DNA of 5,788 bases. It comes from an uncultured Bacilli bacterium. GTDB lineage: Bacteria; Bacillota_I; Bacilli_A; RF39; UBA660. The notes under the pieces were generated by a model that made no database searches, was not told where the DNA came from, and worked only from the letters and a program-made list of their open reading frames with translations. The stretch lies in assembly GCA_947584105.1 (NCBI GenBank), contig CANPWK010000070.1:1-5788 (forward strand). Direction: 5' to 3'. A program made the translations under genes and the position numbers. Each line of letters opens with the position of its first letter. Position 1 is the stretch's first letter. This document shows, in pieces, positions 1-5,379 of the stretch.

Positions 1-591
1 CCCGATGAAGTTAGTTATGAGGATAGATTATCTAATAGAATTATAACTTTGTATAACGATACTGAAAGTAATATTAAGATTTTTAACGAAAATATTCAAA
101 ATATGGGTGAAAGTTGGAGAACTTTTCAAGCAAGTAATGTAATTGAGGGAGCAGTAAGTAATGCCTCTGCTGTAGCTACTATAACTCCAAGTGAAATTCA
201 TAGAAATCCACAAATAGATGAAACACTTAAAGTTGACACTAATAGAACTTTTGATTCTAGTTGGGAATTAGGTCTTAAAAATGGTACTCAATCAGCAACA
301 ACACTAATGGATTCTGTAAAAACTTTTGTTACAAGAATTGCTGAAAATACAAAAGAAATTTATGATGAAATAGATGCATCAAAAGCTTTCTTAGGTGGTG
401 AACAAGCTGTCCAAATTAAAAAATATACAGATAAATTTGCATTGCAAATATCTAATCTTTTATCAAGTGTTAATGATCTTAAAGAATGCTTATCTGGATT
501 AGTTGCTAACTATGAAAAACAACAACAACAAGTTACACAAGCAGCAGATGAATCTAAAATTAACATTGATTCTTCAAATATAATTCAATAA
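1..591 (+). CDS. Helical WXG100-like protein, 5' end missing
   Basis: The reading frame is open from base 1 and ends at TAA (589-591), so the start lies upstream. A TTG at 49 is in frame, but no Shine-Dalgarno sequence precedes it and the frame continues before it, so it is not taken as a start. The visible 196 residues are polar and predicted helical, with no signal peptide or membrane segment. The last ~95 residues look like a WXG100-type helical hairpin: a long helix, a turn with FLGG where WXG would sit, then a heptad-patterned helix ending in NYEKQQQQ. This resemblance is by eye and is inference. It ends in a short polar tail. Given the neighbouring toxin genes, a type VII secretion substrate or targeting partner is the best guess. 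The palindromes just after its stop suggest that its transcript ends there, separate from the next operon. Confidence 0.6.
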   Translation, partial: PDEVSYEDRLSNRIITLYNDTESNIKIFNENIQNMGESWRTFQASNVIEGAVSNASAVATITPSEIHRNPQIDETLKVDTNRTFDSSWELGLKNGTQSATTLMDSVKTFVTRIAENTKEIYDEIDASKAFLGGEQAVQIKKYTDKFALQISNLLSSVNDLKECLSGLVANYEKQQQQVTQAADESKINIDSSNIIQ

Positions 592-615
592 AAATAGTAA
601 ATACTTACTATTTTT
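590..615 (+). terminator. AT-only perfect hairpin after the first gene
   Basis: AAAAATAGTAA (590-600) and TTACTATTTTT (605-615) form a perfect 11-bp inverted repeat with a 4-base loop, beginning inside the stop codon of the upstream gene. The 3' arm ends in five T, as in a weak intrinsic terminator, but the stem is poor in G and C. Its last five T are shared with the next hairpin, so the two structures compete for these bases. Confidence 0.5.
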
Positions 616-654
616 AAATAAGTACCGAAGGCTTATTCGGTATTTATTTAAAAA
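611..654 (+). terminator. Probable intrinsic terminator, possibly bidirectional
   Basis: Bases 611-629 pair with 636-654 in a 19-bp stem containing one G-U pair, with loop GGCTTA (630-635). The GC-bearing core is TACCGAA / TTCGGTA. The 3' arm continues as an interrupted T-rich tract and the 5' arm has a T/A-rich flank, so it could act on both strands. It lies between the partial first gene and the 677 gene and probably separates two transcription units. An attenuator role for the downstream operon is possible because it overlaps the preceding hairpin. No convincing -35/-10 promoter for the downstream operon was found between here and 676. Confidence 0.6.
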
Positions 655-676
655 TTTATAAAAAGGGAGTGATAAA

Positions 677-919
677 ATGACACCAAAAGATGCTGTAAAA
701 AGGATGTTATCTACTATAAATAATATTAGAAAAAACTTAAATGATAGTTTGATAGAAATGGATGAAATATATAAAAAAATACCATATGCACTTGAAGTTA
801 ATAATCAAGTTTTTTATCGTTCATTAGTTCAACAAAATAAAAATGATATATTAGCTCAGATTAGAATAATTGATAATGATATTATTCCTGAGATAGAGAA
901 AACTTTGGCGTCATTTTAG
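677..919 (+). CDS. Small helical protein, candidate toxin-export partner
   Basis: This 80-residue protein starts at ATG 677 behind a clear Shine-Dalgarno (AAAGGGAG, 662-669) and stops at TAG 917-919. It is charged and predicted almost entirely helical: one long helix over residues ~3-35, a break near the Pro in KKIPYALEV, and a second helix over ~47-79. Size and hairpin shape match WXG100/ESAT-6-like proteins and the small LXG-associated alpha-helical (Lap) proteins encoded beside type VIIb toxins, but there is no WXG motif and no family can be assigned with certainty. It has no signal peptide. Its stop codon overlaps the ribosome binding site of the next gene, so the two are probably translationally coupled and made in matched amounts. 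The likely role is as an export or targeting partner of the downstream proteins (inference from context). Confidence 0.75.
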   Translation: MTPKDAVKRMLSTINNIRKNLNDSLIEMDEIYKKIPYALEVNNQVFYRSLVQQNKNDILAQIRIIDNDIIPEIEKTLASF

Positions 920-923
920 GAGG
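918..923 (+). promoter_or_regulatory. Ribosome binding site overlapping the upstream stop
   Basis: AGGAGG sits on the last two bases of the TAG stop of the 80-residue gene and four bases before ATG 928. This fixes the start of the next gene and indicates translational coupling. Confidence 0.8.
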
Positions 924-927
924 ATAT

Positions 928-2370
928 ATGGCTAGATTTGAAATAAATGTAGATACAATTAATGAACAAGTAAGGCAATTAAAATCAAGCGTTAATAATT
1001 ATAAATCTGATTACTACGATTATTATAATAATATCAATAAAATTGATGGTGCATGGAATGATAATAATACTTCCGGCTTTATGCAAGTATTATCTAAAGA
1101 TAATCAAGAAATTATCGAAAATATGCAATCTATAATTGAATGTTCTAATGCTACAAGTGATTTTATTACATCTTTATCAAATACTCTTTCATCAAAATTA
1201 CAAGTTGGTAAAATTGGAAGAGTAAAATACGATTCTAATTACATTAATGGTATTATTGATAATACCAATAATGCGATTGAACTATTAAATACAAGCGCGT
1301 CTCAATTATCATATTTACCAATTCCTCCAATGTTTAAAAGACGTGATTTAATTACACTTTTAGAAAATAATTTAAGAATTATAAGTAATAATTTAACTAT
1401 TCCATCTTTAAATTTTGAATATATTAGAAATGATATTGAAAAGATGTTGGAAAATAGTAGAATTAGAATTAATAAAGTACAAATTCAGCCAATTAACACT
1501 AGAAGAATAAATTACCGTTGGAAAGTTCAAAGCGCAAATTTAAAAGCAGCTGATGAAAAAACAACAAAATATAATAATGAAATAAATAATGCTAGTAATA
1601 TCAATATTATCGCTAGCAATATCAATGATAGCTTTAAACAAGCTACATATCAGGTAAATGCTAATAATTCTGATATTAAAACAGATAATTATGATAATGT
1701 TTTTGTAAATAGGGAAGTTACAACTGATAATAGTAATATGGCAAATACTAAAAAATATGATAATTATTATGTTAATGGTGAAATTAATAATGGTATATCA
1801 AATGAAATTAATAGTGAGCAATATGATAATTATTCTATAAATAGAGAGGTTAAAGATAATCATAGTATTGATATAGATTCAAATGATATTAATAAAAATG
1901 TATATACCAATACTGGTATTGTAAATGATAATATTAATTCATCTGTTGATAATCATATCAATAATAATTATAATAATCCAGATTATAATCATTATAATGC
2001 TAATACTAACGTCCAAAATATCGAAAATTTAAATATAAATGGGAATGTAAATTATAAGAGCACACTAAATAATAATAATATAAATATTAACACTAATAAT
2101 ATAGATGAACATTCTAATTTAAAAAGCACTAATATCTCTGATATCAATTTAAATATTGAAAATAATAGTATAAACCATGGACCTAGTGAAATGGGAGCTG
2201 ATGTATCTAGTTTTAGCAATAATATAAATGTAAGCAATATAAATCATGGTGCTAGTGATTCTAATGTTAATGTTCAAGACTTTAATTCTAATATTAACAT
2301 TAGTAATGTAAATAAATCTTCTACAACTAATCCGGTTAATATTGATGATATATTTAATTCAACAAATTAA
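928..2370 (+). CDS. WXG-like helical protein with long Asn-rich tail
   Basis: The protein has 480 residues. Residues 1-90 look like a WXG100-type helical hairpin: an amphipathic helix, a turn with W43-N44-D45 in place of WXG, F51, then a second helix. Residues ~100-180 add further helical segments. From ~212 to the end it is low complexity, with about 80 Asn in 269 residues, including three 22-residue repeats and two 23-residue repeats. It ends in NIDDIFNS (471-478) then Thr-Asn. No signal peptide or membrane segment is seen. The start is set by the AGGAGG at 918-923. TAA is followed at once by an in-frame TAG (2371-2373). The toxin gene begins 20 bp later, so both are in one operon. The likely role is as a type VIIb substrate or carrier that targets the toxin, with the Asn-rich part as a flexible linker. 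This is inferred; I do not recognise the full-length family. Confidence 0.8.
   Translation: MARFEINVDTINEQVRQLKSSVNNYKSDYYDYYNNINKIDGAWNDNNTSGFMQVLSKDNQEIIENMQSIIECSNATSDFITSLSNTLSSKLQVGKIGRVKYDSNYINGIIDNTNNAIELLNTSASQLSYLPIPPMFKRRDLITLLENNLRIISNNLTIPSLNFEYIRNDIEKMLENSRIRINKVQIQPINTRRINYRWKVQSANLKAADEKTTKYNNEINNASNINIIASNINDSFKQATYQVNANNSDIKTDNYDNVFVNREVTTDNSNMANTKKYDNYYVNGEINNGISNEINSEQYDNYSINREVKDNHSIDIDSNDINKNVYTNTGIVNDNINSSVDNHINNNYNNPDYNHYNANTNVQNIENLNINGNVNYKSTLNNNNININTNNIDEHSNLKSTNISDINLNIENNSINHGPSEMGADVSSFSNNINVSNINHGASDSNVNVQDFNSNINISNVNKSSTTNPVNIDDIFNSTN
1690..1887 (+). repeat. Three tandem 66-bp (22-residue) coding repeats
   Basis: Three units start at 1690, 1756 and 1822, exactly 66 bp apart. 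Each opens with a YDN-x-x-(V/I)-N-(R/G)-E-(V/I) core (YDNVFVNREV, YDNYYVNGEI, YDNYSINREV) and continues into more divergent Asn/Ser-rich sequence. They lie inside the Asn-rich tail of the 480-residue protein and keep the frame, which suggests expansion by unit duplication. Confidence 0.75.
2170..2307 (+). repeat. Two tandem 69-bp (23-residue) coding repeats
   Basis: The units at 2170-2238 and 2239-2307 encode INHG-x-S-...-F-(S/N)-(N/S)-NIN-(V/I)-SN. They are directly adjacent, in frame, and lie just before the C-terminal NIDDIFNS motif. The ends of the unit (INHG and NIN-x-SN) are conserved while the middle has diverged. Confidence 0.75.
2338..2361 (+). other. C-terminal NIDDIFNS motif, copy 1
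   Basis: This encodes NIDDIFNS two residues before the end of the WXG-like protein. The 24 bases match those at 5324-5347 in the DUF4176 gene at 23 positions, although the two proteins are otherwise unrelated. It is a candidate docking or export tail (inference). Confidence 0.8.
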
Positions 2371-2799
2371 TAGTGGAGGTGTTGGTATAAATGGATAATG
2401 TCTCTGCTATAAACACAAAGAAGTTTGTTAGTCCAAATATAAAAAATGCAACTATAAAAAATGTAGATTACAGTATAGCAATAAATGATGAATATAACGA
2501 TTATAATGATGCAATTTACAAAACAGAAGATGCAACAGATTTAACTATGGATGAAGTAAACGAAATATTAGCTTCATCTAAAAATCAAGTAGCAGAAGAA
2601 AAAAAGGAAGAAAAGTCATGGTGGGATAATATAGTTGATTTTGTAGACACAGCATTCGATTATACAGCAACAGCTATAGGCTCAGTAGCATCAGGAGTGT
2701 TAGATGTAGTAGAAAATATAACAGATGGTTTAGTAATGGCAGGAGGAGCAATAGTAGCTGGTGCAACTTCTATATTTGATAAAGACCTAGCCAATGAGA
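2338..2799 (+). repeat. Long direct repeat, copy 1
   Basis: The segment from the NIDDIFNS codons through the stop, spacer and first 136 codons of the toxin is repeated at 5324-5788, where the window ends. Toxin-coding parts differ at about 18 of 409 bases by hand alignment. Bases 2457-2689 (233 bp) are identical to 5446-5678. The spacer just before the toxin start is less conserved (14 of 20 bases). Confidence 0.9.
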
Positions 2800-4232
2800 T
2801 GAAAAAAGGTGTACAAGGATATGTCGAATATGATTGGTCAGAACAAGCATATGATGCAACAATGAATGCAATAGGAGTTGATGATGATATTGCACATAGC
2901 TGGGTACATACGGCAGGAAATGTAGTAGGAAGTGTTGCAGGGTATGCAGCTATTTCACTAATTCCAGGAGGAGCGGCAGTAACAATGGCTGCTGGAGCTT
3001 TGGGTGCTGCAGGAGGAGCGGCGGAACAAGCATTTAATAGTGGTGCTACATTTGAAGAGGCATTAGGTGCTAGTATAGTAGCTGGAGGAGTAGGAACTAT
3101 TGTAGGAAATAAAGTTGGTAAATTCGGAGAAATAGCTAAAGGAGCAGGATCTGGATTTGCCAAAGGAGTAGAAGGTGCAGGCAAAGAGTTATTTAAAGCA
3201 TCCTTAAAAAGTGGAGCTGTATCAATGCTTGAACCAATAGCAAATACAACAACACAGTATTTAGCATATGGCCAAAACATGGTTGATGAAAATGGAAACA
3301 AGTTATATAATGGAATAGATGGATATTTTAAATATTACGCTGATTCAGGAGGAATATTAAATACAGCAGTAGCAGGATTGGCAGGAACAGGTGGTACGGC
3401 ACTTCAAGGATATAAAAGTTATAAAACAACAAACAAAGAAATATTTGAATTTAAAAATGAAATGAATAAAAAATTTAACGAAAGTGATGTTACAGCTCTT
3501 CTTCAAGATGCTTCAATTTCAGATTTAAATAATTTGTGGAGGAAAAGAGATATAGCTGCATTTGCTCACAATTTTGATGGAGTTTTTGGTAAAGAGAAAA
3601 TAGATTTGGCAATAGATAGAATTCATAAAGTTAAGGATAGCGATTGGCCAACATTTTTAAAGGAAAGGGGACAAGTACCAACTGTCTTAGGTTTTGTAGA
3701 TGGAAATAGTAATTTATATTTACCAGAAAGTGCTAATGTTCATACGGCTTATCATGAGACTTTTCATCTATTATCCGAAATAAATGGTAATAGAACGGTG
3801 TTTAATGGTCAAAGTTATAAAGTAACAGGGATTAGAGAAATATATAATGATGGAATTACAAGTACTTGGGCTAATGAATCTTTAACTGATTATTTGGCAT
3901 CAAAATATAGTGATGGAAAAATATATAACTCAATATATGGAAAAGATTGTGTTAAATTATGGGATAGACTAGATGATGCAATAACAGAGGCGTATGGTAG
4001 TACCAATTCGGATTTATTACTTAATGCATATATTTCAAATGATACTACTCAAATAAGAAATTTTTTTAATGCATACTCAACAAAAGGTAGTTATGATGAT
4101 TTTGTTAGGACACTTGAGAAAACCTATAGTGCAAAATATGTAGAAGATATAATATCTAGTATAGAAAAAAATGTAAATAAATCAAATAATTCTTTTGGTT
4201 CTAGAATAAAAAATTTATTTGGAAGGAAGTAA
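2391..4232 (+). CDS. Polymorphic toxin with zinc metallopeptidase C-terminus
   Basis: The protein has 613 residues. Residues 1-75 are polar and end in a Lys/Glu-rich stretch. Residues 77-130 carry WWDN followed by a hydrophobic segment (SGVLDVVENITDGL...MAGG). Residues 177-240 are Gly/Ala-rich and hydrophobic with glycine-zipper spacing, as in pretoxin or membrane-active regions. From ~345 the composition changes to a soluble, AT-rich-coded domain. H455-E-T-F-H459 is a gluzincin-type zinc site, and N495-E496-S-L-T-D-Y-L, 37 residues after H459, offers E496 as third ligand. The inferred activity is proteolysis of an unknown target. There is no Sec signal peptide and no recognisable LXG domain, so export probably needs the WXG-like and DUF4176 partners. 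The start is fixed by GGAGGT at 2375-2380 and by conservation with the second copy. A candidate immunity gene follows 3 bp after the stop. The peptidase call is firmer than the toxin role. Confidence 0.85.
   Translation: MDNVSAINTKKFVSPNIKNATIKNVDYSIAINDEYNDYNDAIYKTEDATDLTMDEVNEILASSKNQVAEEKKEEKSWWDNIVDFVDTAFDYTATAIGSVASGVLDVVENITDGLVMAGGAIVAGATSIFDKDLANEMKKGVQGYVEYDWSEQAYDATMNAIGVDDDIAHSWVHTAGNVVGSVAGYAAISLIPGGAAVTMAAGALGAAGGAAEQAFNSGATFEEALGASIVAGGVGTIVGNKVGKFGEIAKGAGSGFAKGVEGAGKELFKASLKSGAVSMLEPIANTTTQYLAYGQNMVDENGNKLYNGIDGYFKYYADSGGILNTAVAGLAGTGGTALQGYKSYKTTNKEIFEFKNEMNKKFNESDVTALLQDASISDLNNLWRKRDIAAFAHNFDGVFGKEKIDLAIDRIHKVKDSDWPTFLKERGQVPTVLGFVDGNSNLYLPESANVHTAYHETFHLLSEINGNRTVFNGQSYKVTGIREIYNDGITSTWANESLTDYLASKYSDGKIYNSIYGKDCVKLWDRLDDAITEAYGSTNSDLLLNAYISNDTTQIRNFFNAYSTKGSYDDFVRTLEKTYSAKYVEDIISSIEKNVNKSNNSFGSRIKNLFGRK
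4221..4227 (+). promoter_or_regulatory. Ribosome binding site inside the toxin 3' end
   Basis: GGAAGGA lies within the last codons of the toxin gene and 8 bases before ATG 4236. Translation of the candidate immunity gene is therefore probably coupled to that of the toxin. Confidence 0.65.
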
Positions 4233-4235
4233 TTT

Positions 4236-4748
4236 ATGAATTACGACGAATATTATAATCAAATAATTAATTTATTTGAAGAAAAAATAAAAACCAAAGA
4301 TCATGAATTACATGATAAAATTTTCGATTGTTTAAATAATTGGTATAAAAGTGTATATGAAGATAAAATAAAATTTTATTTTGAAGATTTAAATGAGTTA
4401 GCAATAATTAATGCAACTAAGGAAATAATAAAAATTTGTGAATCAAATGATTTTGATAAAATTCAAAGCACATATAATTGTAGAGAGTTAAATAATTTAG
4501 ATGAAATATCAAGCCAAATATTTGATTTAGTAAAAAAAACTAGTAGAAATGAGATAATCAATTTTAATCAATCAGATTATGATAATTATATAAATAAGTT
4601 AAAAGAAATTGAATCTAGTTTTCCTCTTATAATCATTGCTCAATTTAATAAAATAAAATCAGAGTGTTTGTTAGATTTAAATTATATATTGAAACGTGGT
4701 AAAGTTAATAATTATAGTTTTAGAACGTATGATTATTTGAGAAAATAG
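4236..4748 (+). CDS. Candidate immunity protein for the metallopeptidase toxin
   Basis: This 170-residue protein starts 3 bp after the toxin stop and uses a ribosome binding site inside the toxin gene. I do not recognise a family. It is Asn/Lys/Glu/Ile-rich, predicted all-helical and cytoplasmic, with no signal peptide or membrane span. Aromatic-rich stretches occur near the N-terminus (NWYKSVYEDKIKFYFEDL) and C-terminus (NYSFRTYDYLRK). Very low GC like the toxin C-terminal domain, position directly after a toxin, and lack of a known enzyme motif all fit an immunity protein that binds and blocks the peptidase in the producing cell. That function is inferred from gene order only. A chaperone for the toxin is the main alternative. 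A 41-bp A-rich gap without a terminator leads to the next gene, so it is probably in the same operon. Confidence 0.7.
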   Translation: MNYDEYYNQIINLFEEKIKTKDHELHDKIFDCLNNWYKSVYEDKIKFYFEDLNELAIINATKEIIKICESNDFDKIQSTYNCRELNNLDEISSQIFDLVKKTSRNEIINFNQSDYDNYINKLKEIESSFPLIIIAQFNKIKSECLLDLNYILKRGKVNNYSFRTYDYLRK

Positions 4749-4776
4749 AAAAAATCTAAAAAAGTAATAAAAGTTT

Positions 4777-4785
4777 AAAGGAGGA
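4777..4785 (+). promoter_or_regulatory. Strong ribosome binding site for the DUF4176 gene
   Basis: AAAGGAGGA is a near-complete anti-16S match, 4 bases before ATG 4790. It is the strongest site in the window and fixes this start. Confidence 0.75.
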
Positions 4786-4789
4786 TAAA

Positions 4790-5362
4790 ATGAATAATAT
4801 AGGAGAAAAATATTTACCAATAGGAACAGTGTGTATACTAAAAGAAGCAAAAAAAAGAATAATGATTATAGGATTTGCAGCAAAAGGAAAGGAAACTAAA
4901 GATAAATTATTTGATTATATAGGATGTTTATATCCAGAAGGAGTAATATCATCTGATAAGAATTTATTATTTAACCATGATCAAATAGATAAAGTATTTA
5001 GCTTAGGATATGTAGATGAAGAGCAAAAACAACTTATGGTTAAATTAAAAAGTTATATAAATGAAACTTATAATAATGATGATTCTAGTGAAAGTTCATC
5101 TAGTAATAATATAATTAAAAATGATGTTTTAAATAACACTAATTTGGCTAGTGCTAATATGGTTAATGAAAATAATAATCAATCTAATATATTACAAAAT
5201 AATAATATAAATAATAATGTTAATAATAATATGAATAATAATGCACTTCCACAAATGCCAATATTAAATCAATCAAATAATGGAGTAAATAATGAAACAA
5301 CAAGTAACAATATGAGCAATGCCAATATTGATGATATATTTAACTCAGTACCAAATCAATAG
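4790..5362 (+). CDS. DUF4176-type protein with Asn-rich tail
   Basis: The protein has 190 residues. Residues 8-75 carry the pattern I associate with DUF4176: YLPIGTV, a KKRIMIIGF strand, FDYIGCLYPEG, then FNHDQIDKVFSLGY. DUF4176 proteins are small and commonly encoded in type VIIb/LXG toxin loci, where they are thought to help toxin export. The usual family is about 90 residues, so the extra ~95 residues here are notable: a Ser/Asn-rich, almost homopolymeric Asn tail (residues ~95-178) ending in NIDDIFNS (179-186) then VPNQ. That ending is shared with the WXG-like protein upstream of the first toxin. The second toxin starts 17 bp after the stop, so this protein probably serves that toxin, or both. 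The family call is by eye. Confidence 0.85.
   Translation: MNNIGEKYLPIGTVCILKEAKKRIMIIGFAAKGKETKDKLFDYIGCLYPEGVISSDKNLLFNHDQIDKVFSLGYVDEEQKQLMVKLKSYINETYNNDDSSESSSSNNIIKNDVLNNTNLASANMVNENNNQSNILQNNNINNNVNNNMNNNALPQMPILNQSNNGVNNETTSNNMSNANIDDIFNSVPNQ
5324..5347 (+). other. C-terminal NIDDIFNS motif, copy 2
   Basis: This encodes NIDDIFNS four residues before the end of the DUF4176 protein and differs from 2338-2361 at a single silent base (AAC for AAT). The following stop region also aligns: here CAA TAG, in copy 1 TAA TAG. Confidence 0.8.
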
Positions 5363-5379
5363 CAAGGATGTTGATATAA

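Noticed and set aside
49..51. TTG as the start of the first gene
   Set aside because: The frame is open back to base 1 and no Shine-Dalgarno precedes the TTG, so the gene is more likely cut by the window edge.
28..213. Antisense 61-residue frame
   Set aside because: It lies opposite the partial first gene, with no ribosome binding site or recognisable protein features.
550..588. NIDSSNIIQ at the end of the first gene as a third NIDDIFNS tail
   Set aside because: Only NID plus scattered residues match, with no Asn-rich linker and no toxin directly downstream. This can arise by chance.
1690..1887. CRISPR-like regular repeats at 66-bp spacing
   Set aside because: The repeats are inside an open reading frame, diverge gradually along the unit and keep the frame. 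There is no identical repeat with unique spacers.
2052..2237. Antisense 61-residue hydrophobic frame
   Set aside because: It is a complement of Asn/Ile codons in the tail of the 480-residue protein and has no supporting start signal.
2660..3301. 213-residue antisense open frame
   Set aside because: It is a mirror of the Gly/Ala-rich coding region of the toxin. It is Pro/Ala-rich without a ribosome binding site, and the + strand gene is supported by domains and by its duplicate.
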